NCBI RefSeq assembly: GCF_025273675.1
Contig: NZ_CP045809.1
Span: 3,410,001 to 3,474,000, forward strand
Length of the DNA stretch: 64,000 nucleotides
Direction: 5' to 3'
Source of the DNA: Gordonia pseudamarae
GTDB lineage: Bacteria; Actinomycetota; Actinomycetes; Mycobacteriales; Mycobacteriaceae
In this document: positions 46,864 to 57,096 of the stretch, piece after piece
How positions within the stretch are numbered: the stretch's first letter is position 1
Layout of the letters: the number at the start of each line of letters is the position of its first letter
Translations under genes and position numbers: made by a program
The notes under the pieces: generated by a model
What the model was told of the DNA's origin: nothing
Databases searched by the model: none
The model's input: only the letters and a program-made list of their open reading frames with translations

Positions 46864-47043
46864 GTGGCCCGGAACACCTCGATCATCCTGGGTGATCACT
46901 TCAACGCGTTTGTGCACGATCTCGTCGAGTCCGGACGCTACGGATCGGCCAGCGATGTCATCCGTGCCGGCCTGCGTCTCCTGGAGGAGCACGAGCAGCG
47001 GATCATCTACCTCAACCACCGCTCCGACGACACCGATTCATGA
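46864..47043 (+). CDS. ParD family antitoxin, orphan
   Basis: A 59-residue ribbon-helix-helix protein with the ParD-type segments [20 protein letters not shown] and [27 protein letters not shown] precedes the GTG start. ParD normally neutralises the ParE gyrase toxin encoded directly downstream. Here a 52-base perfect palindrome follows instead and no ParE frame is present, so this is a solitary antitoxin or the remains of a locus. It may still repress its own promoter or counter a toxin encoded elsewhere. Confidence 0.75.
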   Translation: MARNTSIILGDHFNAFVHDLVESGRYGSASDVIRAGLRLLEEHEQRIIYLNHRSDDTDS

Positions 47044-47062
47044 GCCCCGCTCCCGCGTAGCG

Positions 47063-47114
47063 AACTGCGTCCCGCGTATCGGATGTCGCAGAATCCGATA
47101 CGCGGGACGCAGTT
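47063..47114. repeat. Long perfect palindrome (22-bp arms)
   Basis: Arms 47063-47084 and 47093-47114 are perfect inverted copies around an eight-base loop (GTCGCAGA). CCCGCGT at 47052-47058 and its complement at 47119-47125 extend the structure outward with an internal mismatch. It separates the convergent ParD and ribbon-helix-helix antitoxin genes. It could be a terminator, but it is far longer than the other terminators here and may be a palindromic mobile element remnant. Confidence 0.8.
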
Positions 47115-47136
47115 GGTGACGCGGGAAGGTCACCGC

Positions 47137-47430
47137 TCAGGCTGATGCGTGTGCCCATAGCTCGAGTGCCTCGCGTATCGCCTCGGAACGTGTCAAATGC
47201 TCTCGATCGGCGCGCGCCATCACCGCGGCGAGTTCGGACTCGCTCAGCCTGACCGTGACAGCGCGGGTCGGCTCGTCGGTTCGCGACGGCCGTCCGGGTT
47301 CCCGAAAGGTCGCACCCGGAAACCCGCTCTCGGCGTTCTTGACCAGCCGCGCTAGCACCTCCTCGGTGATCTCCACCCCGTTGATACTCCCGAAAGAACC
47401 GTTCACCGGCTTTGCCACCCGGTCACTCAT
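47137..47430 (-). CDS. Ribbon-helix-helix antitoxin-like protein
   Basis: A 97-residue protein. The C-terminal half is a ribbon-helix-helix DNA-binding unit (TRAVTVRLSESELAAVMARADREHL, split at SESEL; then TRSEAIREALELW). The N-terminal half (GVEITEEVLARLVKNAE) probably contacts the toxin. The ATG overlaps the stop of the toxin frame (ATGA). The toxin-first order fits BrnT/BrnA- or HigB/HigA-like modules rather than ParDE. Confidence 0.75.
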   Translation of the reverse strand: MSDRVAKPVNGSFGSINGVEITEEVLARLVKNAESGFPGATFREPGRPSRTDEPTRAVTVRLSESELAAVMARADREHLTRSEAIREALELWAHASA

Positions 47431-47703
47431 CGACGCCTCCTCTGAACCTTCGCCACAACCGACCTTCGCGCAGGCATCGCGTGGATAACAAGATCCCGTG
47501 CACCGTTCCCGAAGCGCAATGCGGCAATCTCCCAGGGTCGGCCGGCATCGTCAAATGCAAGCCGCAGGTATCGCGGTGGCTCGTCATCGTCGATCACCAC
47601 CTCATCCACACCCTCGATCCACATTTCGAACCACCTCGTCGACACTCAGCCCATGCTCCAGTGCCGACTCGTGCACCTGCACCAGCACACGCGTCACAGT
47701 CAC
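47427..47703 (-). pseudogene. Toxin gene with apparent frameshift
   Basis: Two overlapping minus frames together spell one small toxin-like protein. The first (GTG 47703 to TGA 47604-47602) encodes VLVQVHESALEHGLSVDEVV, the N-terminal part expected for this family. The second (stop 47427) encodes VVIDDDEPPRYLRLAF and ends with LVIHAMPARRS, the family C-terminus. The match with actinobacterial proteins of the form ALKHGxxxxDIxHA...LVIHAMPxR is from memory. One base gained or lost near 47610-47640 would join them. GTG 47645 could start the C-terminal piece alone (72 residues), which probably lacks the full fold. Confidence 0.6.
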
Positions 47704-47717
47704 CCCCGACTATTTAC

Positions 47718-47744
47718 GTACACGATACTCCGAGTGTTTCGTAC
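47718..47744. promoter_or_regulatory. Operator candidate of the toxin-antitoxin locus
   Basis: GTAC ends flank an imperfect palindrome with the paired parts ACGA/TCGT and ACTC/GAGT. It lies just upstream of the first toxin frame, where the antitoxin should bind. Confidence 0.45.
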
Positions 47745-47824
47745 ACACAACCCTCGCGTAGCAGCTCCGGGACGTGCTCCGACGCATAGGGCACAGCCGT
47801 GGCAGGCAACAGTGGCTACGAGGC

Positions 47825-48031
47825 TTACTCGGCACGCAATCGACGATAGATCGCCGGAATCAACTCCGACTCCACATTGTCGCGGACGACTGGGTTGTTC
47901 AGGATCTGTGCGGACAAATCCGAGTGTGCGTCCATAGCCTCCGGCGTGTCCCGCTTGACAAGTTCCGAAACCGCCCAGGCTTCACAACGATCGCTTGCTG
48001 TCGTGGAAAACGACCTTCGTCCGCGACGCAC
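47825..48031 (-). pseudogene. Possible C-terminal gene remnant
   Basis: A 68-residue frame whose last 45 residues read like protein (PEAMDAHSDLSAQILNN, ELIPAIYRRLRAE), while the first 20 are Arg/Ser-rich. It has no ribosome site and no recognised family. The interval 47745-48106 is otherwise empty and lies between the toxin-antitoxin locus and nrdF. Together these suggest a decayed accessory insertion. Confidence 0.3.
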
Positions 48032-48106
48032 CGAACGTTACCGATCAGCTCGAACGATAGACGGCGCTCGCCCCGGCTTGAACGGCCGAGGAGACCGAGT
48101 TCGCGC

Positions 48107-49126
<1,020 letters not shown>

Positions 49127-49160
49127 TTAACGGGCGTGATGGATGAATTCCGTTGTGCCA

Positions 49161-51356
49161 TCACAACATGCAGCTGACGCAACCCTCCACCTCCGTACCC
49201 TCGATGGCGAGCTGGCGCAGCCGGATATAGTAGAGCGTCTTGATGCCTTTGCGCCACGCATAGATCTGCGCCTTGTTGACGTCGCGGGTGGTGGCGGTGT
49301 CCTTGAAGAACAGGGTCAGGCTCAACCCCTGATCGACGTGCTGGGTGGCCGCGGCGTAGGTGTCGATGATCTTCTCGTACCCGATCTCGTACGCATCCTG
49401 ATAGTAGTCCAGGTTGTCATTGGTCATGTACGGCGCCGGATAGTACACGCGGCCGATCTTGCCCTCTTTGCGGATCTCGATCTTCGCCGCGACCGGGTGG
49501 ATAGAACTCGTCGAATGATTGATGTAGCTGATCGAACCGGTCGGCGGCACCGCCTGCAGGTTCTGGTTGTAGATGCCGTCACGCTGTACCGCGGCCTGCA
49601 GCTCGCGCCAGTCGTCTTGGTTGGGGATATGAATCCCGGCCTGCCCGAAGATATCCCGCACCTTCTGGGTCTTCGGCTCCCATGCCCGGTCGATGTACTT
49701 GGCGAAGAACTCGCCCGAAGCGTAGGTCGACTTCTCGAAACCACCGAACGCCCGGCCACGTTCGCGGGCGATCTTGTTCGACGACCGCAGCGCGTGATAG
49801 AGCACCGTATAGAAGTAGATGTTGGTGAAATCGACGCCCTCGTCGCTGCCGTAGAAGATCCGCTCGCGCGCCAGGTAGCCGTGCAGGTTCATCTGCCCGA
49901 GACCGATGGCGTGGGACTCGTTGTTACCCTTCTCGATCGACGGTACCGAGGTGATCGCGGTCTGATCGCTGACCGCGGTCAGACCCCGGATCGCGGTCTC
50001 GATGGTCTGCCCGATGTCGGGTGAATCCATCGTCTTGGCGATGTTGAGCGAACCCAGGTTGCACGAGATGTCCTTGCCGACCTCGGCGTACGAGAGATCG
50101 TCGTTGTACGTCGACGGTGTGGACACCTGCAGGATCTCTGAGCACAGGTTGGAGTGGGTGATCTTGCCGTCGATCGGATTGGCCCGGTTCACCGTGTCTT
50201 CGAACATGATGTACGGGTAACCCGACTCGAACTGCAACTCGGCGAGTGTTTGGAAGAACTCGCGCGCCTTGATCTTGGTTTTGCGGATCCGCTTGTCGCC
50301 CACCATCTCGTGGTACTTGTCGGTGACATTCACATCGGCGAACGGCACCCCGTAGACGCGTTCGACGTCGTACGGGCTGAACAGGTACATGTCGTCGTTG
50401 GCCTTGGCCAGCTCGAAGGTGATGTCGGGGATCACCACACCCAGTGACAACGTCTTGATACGGATCTTCTCGTCGGCGTTCTCCCGCTTGGTGTCGAGGA
50501 AGCGGTAGATGTCGGGATGGTGGGCGTGCAGATACACCGCACCCGCACCTTGCCGCGCACCGAGCTGGTTGGCGTAGGAGAACGAGTCCTCCAGCAGTTT
50601 CATGATCGGGATGACACCCGAGGACTGGTTCTCGATCTTCTTGATCGGCGCGCCGTGCTCGCGCACATTGCTCAGCAGCAAGGCCACACCACCGCCACGC
50701 TTGGACAGCTGCAACGCCGAATTGATGGACCGACCAATGGATTCCATATTATCTTCGATGCGAAGCAGAAAACAGCTTACCGGCTCGCCGCGCTGTTTTT
50801 TGCCGGAATTCAGGAAAGTGGGAGTGGCCGGCTGGAATCGGCCCTCGATGATCTCGTCGACGAGGTTGCGGGCGAGAGCGGTGTCACCCTCGGCGAGCGT
50901 CAGCGCCACCATGCAGACCCGGTCTTCGAACCGCTCCAGATAGCGCTTGCCATCGAACGTCTTGAGGGTATAGCTGGTGTAGTACTTGAATGCGCCGAGG
51001 AACGTCGGGAAGCGGAACTTCTTCGCGTAGGCCTGCTTGAACAGGCCCTTGACGAACTCCCTGTCGTACTTGTCCAGCACCTCGGGCTCGTAGTAGTTCT
51101 CCTCCACCAGGTAGTCGAGCTTCTCGTCCAGGTCGTGGAAGAACACCGTGTTCTGGTTGACGTGCTGCAGGAAGTACTGCCGGGCGGCCTCGCGATCCCG
51201 GTCGAACTGGATCCGGCCGTCCCTGTCGTACAGGTTGAGCATCGCGTTGAGCGCGTGATAGTCGAGGTCGCCCGGTTCATGTCCGGACGGACCGGCGTGC
51301 ACACCGGACTGGCTTGCCGACGCGATGTTGTCGGTGACTGATGCGGTTGGCGACAC
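49161..51356 (-). CDS. nrdE: Class Ib ribonucleotide reductase, large catalytic subunit
   Basis: A 731-residue R1E protein that makes deoxyribonucleoside diphosphates. Active-site features include [28 protein letters not shown] [12 protein letters not shown], and the C-terminal redox tail EGCVSCML, which passes electrons from NrdH. The N-terminal ATP cone is absent, as expected for class Ib. GTG 51356 lies six bases after AGGAG; the longer frame to 51596 is spurious. Confidence 0.95.
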   Translation of the reverse strand: MSPTASVTDNIASASQSGVHAGPSGHEPGDLDYHALNAMLNLYDRDGRIQFDRDREAARQYFLQHVNQNTVFFHDLDEKLDYLVEENYYEPEVLDKYDREFVKGLFKQAYAKKFRFPTFLGAFKYYTSYTLKTFDGKRYLERFEDRVCMVALTLAEGDTALARNLVDEIIEGRFQPATPTFLNSGKKQRGEPVSCFLLRIEDNMESIGRSINSALQLSKRGGGVALLLSNVREHGAPIKKIENQSSGVIPIMKLLEDSFSYANQLGARQGAGAVYLHAHHPDIYRFLDTKRENADEKIRIKTLSLGVVIPDITFELAKANDDMYLFSPYDVERVYGVPFADVNVTDKYHEMVGDKRIRKTKIKAREFFQTLAELQFESGYPYIMFEDTVNRANPIDGKITHSNLCSEILQVSTPSTYNDDLSYAEVGKDISCNLGSLNIAKTMDSPDIGQTIETAIRGLTAVSDQTAITSVPSIEKGNNESHAIGLGQMNLHGYLARERIFYGSDEGVDFTNIYFYTVLYHALRSSNKIARERGRAFGGFEKSTYASGEFFAKYIDRAWEPKTQKVRDIFGQAGIHIPNQDDWRELQAAVQRDGIYNQNLQAVPPTGSISYINHSTSSIHPVAAKIEIRKEGKIGRVYYPAPYMTNDNLDYYQDAYEIGYEKIIDTYAAATQHVDQGLSLTLFFKDTATTRDVNKAQIYAWRKGIKTLYYIRLRQLAIEGTEVEGCVSCML

Positions 51357-51475
51357 GGGATGCTCCTGGTGACACGACGGATACGTCTGGGGCGGAATCA
51401 GGGTGGATGTGACAGTGACACAAATGAAAGGGGCTGGCGTGCAGGTATATCGGCGGTAGACCTGGATCGGACTGG

Positions 51476-51946
51476 TCAGGCGGGCGCGTGGTACGCACTC
51501 ATTCCGGTGGCGAACTCCGCCAGTCCGGAACGCACCCGCTCGATGTCGTCGGTGGTGCCCATCAGTTCGAACCGGTACAGGTACGGTACACCGCACTTAC
51601 GCGATATCACGTCACCGGCGAGGCAGAATTCCTCGCCGAAGTTGGTGTTTCCCGCAGCGATCACGCCCCTGATCAGAGATCTGTTGTGCGCGTCGTTGAG
51701 GAATCTGATGACCTGCTTGGGCACATACCCGCCGCCCGTCGCGGACGAGACCTTGCCACCACCGTAGGTGGGGCTGATCAGGACGTACGGCTCGTCGACG
51801 GTCACGGTGCCGTGCCGATCGTTGACCGGGATACGGATCGCACGCGCGCAGAGCCTGGTGACGAAGCGGTGGGTGTTCTCCGACACCGACGAGAAGTACA
51901 CGATGAGTGGCAGCTCGTGGTGGAGTGGCAGCTCGTGGCTGGGCAT
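51476..51946 (-). CDS. nrdI: NrdI flavodoxin-like protein
   Basis: A 156-residue flavodoxin-like protein that supplies the oxidant for the Mn centre of NrdF. It shows [26 protein letters not shown], and [14 protein letters not shown] at the FMN site. ATG 51946 has GAAGG seven bases upstream. The first 12 residues ([12 protein letters not shown]) result from an 18-bp tandem duplication. Confidence 0.93.
   Translation of the reverse strand: MPSHELPLHHELPLIVYFSSVSENTHRFVTRLCARAIRIPVNDRHGTVTVDEPYVLISPTYGGGKVSSATGGGYVPKQVIRFLNDAHNRSLIRGVIAAGNTNFGEEFCLAGDVISRKCGVPYLYRFELMGTTDDIERVRSGLAEFATGMSAYHAPA
51905..51940. repeat. 18-bp tandem repeat in the nrdI 5' end
   Basis: GAGTGGCAGCTCGTGG-type units lie at 51905-51922 and 51923-51940, differing at the last two bases. 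The frame is kept and adds six residues to NrdI. Confidence 0.8.
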
Positions 51947-52229
51947 CGCCGCACCTTCCATCTGACGGGTGAACTGCCGACCGACAGGGCGAACGTGCCG
52001 GACGGCGGACGCGCCGGGTGACCGCACCGGCGAAACGACGGTGCGGTCGGCGAGCGTGGGTCGTCAGATCCGGTGAATCGGATACGAGAGAATTCGACTT
52101 CCCCATCGCATTCCCGTCGATCGGTCGTACGACCGCCGATTCACTACATCCTGCCGATCCGTACCCGATGACCCGGCACGTGCGCCGGACCCGGACCGTC
52201 CTCTGATATTGCTGTGCCCGACGGCGCGG

Positions 52230-52463
52230 TCAGGCTGCGTTGGTGGCCAGTGCCTTGATGCGATCGGGACGGAATCCCGACCAGTGCTCGTCACCGGACA
52301 CGACGACCGGGGCCTGAAGGTAACCGAGCGCCATGACGTAATCGCGGGCGGCGTCGTCCTTGCTGATGTCGACGACCTCGTACGACAGACCCGCCTTGTC
52401 GAGGGCCTTGTACGTTGCGTTGCACTGCACGCAGGCCGGCTTGGTGTAGACGGTGATAGCCAT
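52230..52463 (-). CDS. nrdH: NrdH glutaredoxin-like electron donor
   Basis: A 77-residue redoxin with the active site CVQC at residues 11-14, the FRPDRIKAL C-terminal segment, and APVVV before the cis-Pro loop. It reduces the CxxC tail of NrdE. GGGAG lies five bases before ATG 52463. It is the first gene of the nrdHIEF run. The 283-base gap to nrdI is unusually long for this operon and contains a 14-base perfect palindrome at 52122-52135. Confidence 0.93.
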   Translation of the reverse strand: MAITVYTKPACVQCNATYKALDKAGLSYEVVDISKDDAARDYVMALGYLQAPVVVSGDEHWSGFRPDRIKALATNAA

Positions 52464-52651
52464 CGAATCTCCCTCGTGATCTGACTGCTGCTGCTGTCTC
52501 GAACGGTGCTGCGAGGCGCCCCTTCGGGAAGCCTCCCCAGCGCGAAGTTCGTGACCTACGCGACCCAACAGTCTCGTACGCGACTTCAAACCTCGTGCAT
52601 GTGATCCGCGATTCACCGATCGCTCGTCAGTCCGCCCCGCCGGTTCCACAA

Positions 52652-52667
52652 ACACTACACCTAGTGG
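52652..52667. promoter_or_regulatory. NrdR box 1 upstream of nrdH
   Basis: ACACTACACCTAGTGG fits the NrdR consensus ACACWATATWTWGTGT well, with inverted CACTA/TAGTG arms. Binding by NrdR would repress the whole nrdHIEF operon when deoxynucleotides are plentiful. Confidence 0.7.
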
Positions 52668-52683
52668 GTAGCGTTTGCCCACG

Positions 52684-52699
52684 CCACTAGACCTTGGGA
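52684..52699. promoter_or_regulatory. NrdR box 2 upstream of nrdH
   Basis: CCACTAGACCTTGGGA is a weaker copy exactly 32 bases from box 1, about three helical turns. Paired boxes with this spacing are the rule for NrdR. The rest of the 52464-52862 interval has no gene. Confidence 0.55.
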
Positions 52700-52862
52700 A
52701 TTACATACGTGAAAGTCGCAGGTAGAAGCGGTCCGCGATCCTAGACTCCCTGGTCATCGGGAGTGTCGCGCGAACGCCCGGCCAACCCCCTCACACCACC
52801 GCCGGCCGCGCCCGGGACGCCCCTGCGGACGACCGGACACGGCCGGTGGTGTGAACCGGGCA

Positions 52863-53459
52863 CTACACGGCAGCGGCGACCTCGCCGGTGAGCCGGGTGA
52901 CGGCGCCGACGACCTGCTCGACGACCTCGGGAGCGGACACGCCCTGCTCGCCGAGCTTGGACGAGTTGATGCCGACCTCGACCTCTTCCACGACCTGCCC
53001 GCCGGCGATGCCGACGGACTTACGGGTCTCGGTGCGCGACCAGGTGCCGGCGTACTGGCCGAGCGCCGCGCCGATCACACCGACCGGCTTGCCCTTGATG
53101 GCACCGGTTCCGTACGGCCGCGACAGCCAGTCGATCGCGTTCTTGAGCGCTGCGGGGATGCTGCCGTTGTGCTCGGGGGTGACGATCAGCACCGCGTCGG
53201 CGTCGGCGACGACGGTCCGCAACCCCGCGACCTGAGCGTCGACCTCGCCCGCGGCGGGATTCACCGACGGATCGGTGTCCTCGTTGTAGAAGGGCAGTGC
53301 GCCGAGCGTGTCGATCACGCTCACCCGAACACCGTCGGGCGCGTTGTCCGCGGCGACCTGCGCGAGCTGCCGGTTGACCGACGCCTGGCGAAGACTGCCG
53401 ACGAGCGCCACGACCTTGGCCGGCCGTACCTGATCGTTCTCGATCGAATCCTGCGACAT
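52863..53459 (-). CDS. NADPH-dependent FMN reductase family protein
   Basis: A 198-residue flavodoxin-fold reductase. The phosphate loop is VALVGSLRQASVNRQLA, followed by VLIVTPEHNGSIPAALKNAIDWLSRP, split at NGS, which binds the flavin. Relatives reduce FMN, chromate or quinones. ATG 53459 has AAGGGG upstream. It is divergent from the TetR and hpxO genes, and could share control with them. Confidence 0.85.
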   Translation of the reverse strand: MSQDSIENDQVRPAKVVALVGSLRQASVNRQLAQVAADNAPDGVRVSVIDTLGALPFYNEDTDPSVNPAAGEVDAQVAGLRTVVADADAVLIVTPEHNGSIPAALKNAIDWLSRPYGTGAIKGKPVGVIGAALGQYAGTWSRTETRKSVGIAGGQVVEEVEVGINSSKLGEQGVSAPEVVEQVVGAVTRLTGEVAAAV

Positions 53460-53563
53460 GAATATGCCCCTTCCTGAAGCATCGTGATCCACGTGACCAT
53501 GACTATCTACTGTCCACGACTAACCGGACCGGGGTCCGATATATTCCGGACGGGTGCAAGGGA

Positions 53564-53569
53564 TAGGCT
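53564..53569 (+). promoter_or_regulatory. -10 element of a probable leaderless promoter (TetR gene)
   Basis: TAGGCT lies seven bases before GTG 53577. Confidence 0.5.
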
Positions 53570-53576
53570 CGGTGGC

Positions 53577-54314
53577 GTGTCCGACGACGTGGCAGCCGAC
53601 AGCACGGGACCGGACGGTCCCGTGCCGGACAGTCCCGGGCCGGACGACGCCGACCGCACCACCCGCAGCCGCGTCGTCCCGGTTCACACACACGCACTCC
53701 CGCTCTCGCCGCACTCCGCCGGACTGTTCGCCGCTGAACCCGAGCGCGCCGATGCCGCACGCAACCGCAGACTGCTGTTGGCCGCCGCGCACCGATTGAT
53801 GGCGACACAGCCGGTCTCGTCGCTGACGATGGAGGCCGTCGCCCACGAGGCCGGTGTCGGGAAGGGAACGGTGTTCCGGCGTTTCGGCAGCCGCACCGGC
53901 CTGATGATCGCCCTGCTCGACCATTCCGAGGCAGAACTCCAGCAGGGATTCCTGTCCGGCCCGCCGCCACTGGGCCCCGGCGCACCGCCGTTGGAGCGGC
54001 TCATCGCCTACGGTCGCGCCCGGCTGGAGATGACGGTCACCCATCTGGACGTGCTCCTGGAGGCCGACAGCGCCGGCGGCTCCTTCCTGAGCCACCCCGT
54101 GTGGGCAGCGTCGACCACCCACGTCGGATTCCTGCTCGGGCTACTCGGCCTCGGACCGAGGGTCGAGGTGCTCACCGTCGCCATCCAGACGCCGCTCAAC
54201 GCCTCCGCGGTCGCCCATATGCGCAACGTTGTCGGCCTGGATACCGAGACGATCTTCGATCAATGGGAGGCGATGGTCCGGCTCCTGGTCTCGGGTGCGC
54301 GGGCCGCGCTCTGA
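53577..54314 (+). CDS. TetR family regulator next to hpxO
   Basis: A 245-residue TetR protein. The helix-turn-helix spans residues about 60-105 (RLLLAAAHRLMATQPVSSLTMEAVAHEAGVGKGTVFRRFGSRTGL, as seen in parts) and follows a Pro/Asp-rich N-terminal extension of about 50 residues. GTG 53577 agrees with a leaderless -10; an in-frame start at 53484 would place promoter sequence inside the protein. Located 115 bases before hpxO on the same strand, it probably controls hpxO or the divergent FMN reductase. Confidence 0.8.
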   Translation: MSDDVAADSTGPDGPVPDSPGPDDADRTTRSRVVPVHTHALPLSPHSAGLFAAEPERADAARNRRLLLAAAHRLMATQPVSSLTMEAVAHEAGVGKGTVFRRFGSRTGLMIALLDHSEAELQQGFLSGPPPLGPGAPPLERLIAYGRARLEMTVTHLDVLLEADSAGGSFLSHPVWAASTTHVGFLLGLLGLGPRVEVLTVAIQTPLNASAVAHMRNVVGLDTETIFDQWEAMVRLLVSGARAAL

Positions 54315-54429
54315 ACCCGCCCCCGGTCCCGCCGGGCGCCTTCGGCAGCCGCTCGCGATGCGCGGCCGGTGCTGCGGACTTACCCTGAACCGCGACATGC
54401 CCGGACATCAACAGGGAGACGAGGACACG

Positions 54430-55587
54430 ATGAAAGCAATCGTTGTCGGCGCAGGAATGGGCGGACTCAGCGCGGCGATCGCCTTGAAGCAGATCGGGAT
54501 CGAGGTCGAGGTCTACGAACGGGTCACCGAGAACAAGCCAGTCGGAGCGGCCATCTCGGTATGGTCCAACGGCGTCAAATGCCTCAATCACCTTGGCCTG
54601 GAATCCGAGGCGGCAGCGCTCGGCGGCATCGTCGACACGATGAGCTACCTCGAGGCACGCACCGGCGAGACGATGTGCCGGTTCAGTATGCAACCACTGA
54701 TCGACGAGGTCGGCCAGCGGCCGTACCCCATGGCGCGCGCCGAACTGCAGTTGATGCTGATGAACGCCTACGGATTCGACGACATCGCCTTCGGCCGGAA
54801 GATGGTGTCACTGACTGAGACCGAGGCGGGAGTCACGGTCACTTTCAGCGACGGCTCTACCGCCACAGGAGATTTCATGATCGGGGCGGACGGTGCCAGC
54901 TCCCTCACCCGCGAATATGTACTGGGCGGACCGGTGGATCGACGCTATGCCGGCTACGTGAACTTCAACGGACTGGTCGAGGTCGACGAGGAGATCGGCG
55001 CCGCCACCGAATGGACGACCTATGTGGGCGAGAACCGGCGGGTGTCGGTGATGCCGGTATCGGAGAACCGCTTCTACTTCTTCTTCGATGTGCCTATGCC
55101 GCAGGGTGTTCCCTACGAGCGGGGAACTGCCCGGGAGGTCCTGGCCGACGAGTTCGGTGACTGGGCTCCGGGTGTGCGCAAGCTCATCGACAAGCTCGAC
55201 CCGGCAACCACCAACCGCGTGGAGATACTCGACCTCGACCCGTTCCACACGTGGGTCAAGCGACGTGTCGCGCTCCTCGGCGATGCCGCCCACAACACCA
55301 CACCCGATATCGGCCAAGGCGGTTGCTCGGCGATGGAGGACGCCGTCAGCCTGCAGTCCGCCTTCTCCGACCATCCCGGCGACATCGACGCGGCACTGGC
55401 CGCGTACGAGTCGGCGCGCACCGCCCGCGCCGGCGACCTGGTGCTGCGTGCCCGCAAACGCTGCGACGTGACACACGGCAAGGATCCGGAGAAGACCGCG
55501 GCCTGGTACGCCGAACTCCGCGAGGAGGACGGCAGCAACATCCTGCGCGGCATCGTCGGCAACATCATCGGCGGTCCGCTGACCTGA
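54430..55587 (+). CDS. hpxO: FAD-dependent urate hydroxylase-like monooxygenase
   Basis: A 385-residue flavoprotein monooxygenase that closely follows Klebsiella HpxO as I recall it: VVGAGMGGLSAAIALKQIGI at the FAD site, PVGAAISVWSNGVKCL, the RYAGYVNFNGLVE segment, VSVMPVSENRFYFFFDVP, and GDAAHNTTPDIGQGGCSAMEDAV. HpxO converts urate to 5-hydroxyisourate with NADH and O2. The near-identical length supports the call. No hydroxyisourate hydrolase, allantoinase or purine transporter gene is in the window, so the complete pathway cannot be confirmed. Confidence 0.8.
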   Translation: MKAIVVGAGMGGLSAAIALKQIGIEVEVYERVTENKPVGAAISVWSNGVKCLNHLGLESEAAALGGIVDTMSYLEARTGETMCRFSMQPLIDEVGQRPYPMARAELQLMLMNAYGFDDIAFGRKMVSLTETEAGVTVTFSDGSTATGDFMIGADGASSLTREYVLGGPVDRRYAGYVNFNGLVEVDEEIGAATEWTTYVGENRRVSVMPVSENRFYFFFDVPMPQGVPYERGTAREVLADEFGDWAPGVRKLIDKLDPATTNRVEILDLDPFHTWVKRRVALLGDAAHNTTPDIGQGGCSAMEDAVSLQSAFSDHPGDIDAALAAYESARTARAGDLVLRARKRCDVTHGKDPEKTAAWYAELREEDGSNILRGIVGNIIGGPLT

Positions 55588-55599
55588 GACACGTGTGCG

Positions 55600-55628
55600 G
55601 GCAGGCCACACGGTCGGCCCCGCCTGCC
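55600..55628. terminator. Weak hairpin between convergent hpxO and eccB
   Basis: GGCAGG (55600-55605) can pair with CCTGCC (55623-55628) across a 17-base loop. It is the only inverted repeat I see in this 60-base gap. Confidence 0.25.
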
Positions 55629-55647
55629 GTCTCCGGCCGGGCGTGCC

Positions 55648-57096
55648 TCAGCCCTGGCCGAGACCGTCGTGCGCCACGAGCGCGGCGGACCTGCTCAGGG
55701 TGGGGCCGACCGGCAGCAGAGAGATGATGGGCCAGGGCACCGGCACAGGCTCCGCCGACAGCCCGAGCACCGACGCCACCTGCTGATCGGGTAGCCCGAA
55801 TCGCACTCCCGAGTCACCGATGTAGTAGCGGGATTGTGCTCGCGCACTGCGGGGTTCGATACCGGTGACGATCACCGACTCACCACTGCCCGGCCGCAGG
55901 TACACGCTGTCGACGGCCGGGCCGCCGCCGTCCGCGCCCGCCACCGGCACCGGCACACCGCCGGCGGGAACCGGTGGCGCCGAACCCAGGAGCAGAGTCA
56001 TGCGCGCCGCCCCACCGTCGACGGCCGGCAACCACGACTGGCATACGACCGGCCGGGATTCGGCCGATGCGATGATCGGGACCGCCGCCGGGAAGTCGTT
56101 GACGGCCACCGCTGTGGTGGTGGGCAGCGCGGCGATCCGGGCGGGAGCCACCGTGGTCACCGCGCCCGATCCACGCAGATCCACGGTCCGCAGGATCTCG
56201 GCGGCCACCGGGCCCACCTTCTGTATCGCATCGGCGAGCACGAGGTAGTACGAGACCACGTCGTTGACGGCGACCGACCGCACCACCGACCCCACCCCGA
56301 CCCCCGGGTCGGTGATGACACCCTTGCGGCCCTTCCCCGGAATCGGGGGAACCTCGATCGGCGGTACCTCCGGGAACAGCGCGAGCAAACCTGCGCTGAC
56401 CGGCCGTGGCTCGATCCCGTCCAGGTGCAAGACCGACCGTACCTCGGCCGAGTTCATATCGACCCGGGCCCGCACCGCGGACCCCTCGCCCTCGGATCGG
56501 TAGACGAGATACGTGGTGTCCGCGTACGAGATCAGCAGTGCCGAACGCCGTCCCGCCGGAGCCGCACCTCCGGCCGCCTCCGGCGGCGCCGCGATCACGC
56601 TGAGCCGTACGGACCCGGCCGCTCCCGACGAGCCGTCCGCCTCATCGCACACCGTCCATGCCCGCGCGGCCTCGCCGGCCCCGGGCAGGGCCGAGGGGGC
56701 GCCTGGAATCCCCAGCAGCGGTCCGCGAGGATAGCTGCCCAGCTTATTGTCGGCGACCGATCGCGGCGAATCGGATCTGCCGGTGATCAGCCTGGCCGAT
56801 GCCAGGTTCAGCACCGGATGCAGGCGCCCCGACACCACAACATACGTTGCCCCGCTGCTCTTTCCGACGACGATCACCGAATCACCGATCGCCCCCTGCG
56901 GCCGGATCATGCCCCAGATGGCACAGCCCGCCAGGATCACCACGGCCAGTACCGCACCGACCGCGAGCGCATTGGTCTGCGATCGCATCGGGTCGTCGAT
57001 CATCCGCACGTCCCGGCGGACCAGGGCGTGCTCGAGCCTGCGGATCATGAATCTGTATCCGTTGACCTGCGCACGCGTAGTCAGTTGCCTTGCCAA
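55648..57096 (-). CDS. eccB: Type VII secretion protein EccB
   Basis: A 482-residue EccB. The family start RAQVNGYRFMIRRLEHALVRRDVRM (in two parts) is followed by one membrane helix at about residues 42-64 (NALAVGAVLAVVILAGCAI) and a large extracytoplasmic repeat domain. EccB is one of the core membrane components of ESX systems. Here it is divergent from eccE over 200 bases, and no eccC, eccD, mycP or esx gene is in the window. Confidence 0.92.
   Translation of the reverse strand: MARQLTTRAQVNGYRFMIRRLEHALVRRDVRMIDDPMRSQTNALAVGAVLAVVILAGCAIWGMIRPQGAIGDSVIVVGKSSGATYVVVSGRLHPVLNLASARLITGRSDSPRSVADNKLGSYPRGPLLGIPGAPSALPGAGEAARAWTVCDEADGSSGAAGSVRLSVIAAPPEAAGGAAPAGRRSALLISYADTTYLVYRSEGEGSAVRARVDMNSAEVRSVLHLDGIEPRPVSAGLLALFPEVPPIEVPPIPGKGRKGVITDPGVGVGSVVRSVAVNDVVSYYLVLADAIQKVGPVAAEILRTVDLRGSGAVTTVAPARIAALPTTTAVAVNDFPAAVPIIASAESRPVVCQSWLPAVDGGAARMTLLLGSAPPVPAGGVPVPVAGADGGGPAVDSVYLRPGSGESVIVTGIEPRSARAQSRYYIGDSGVRFGLPDQQVASVLGLSAEPVPVPWPIISLLPVGPTLSRSAALVAHDGLGQG

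Noticed and set aside
51488..52021. + strand open frame of 177 residues opposite nrdI
   Set aside because: It is antisense to nrdI with no start signal and no recognisable domain.
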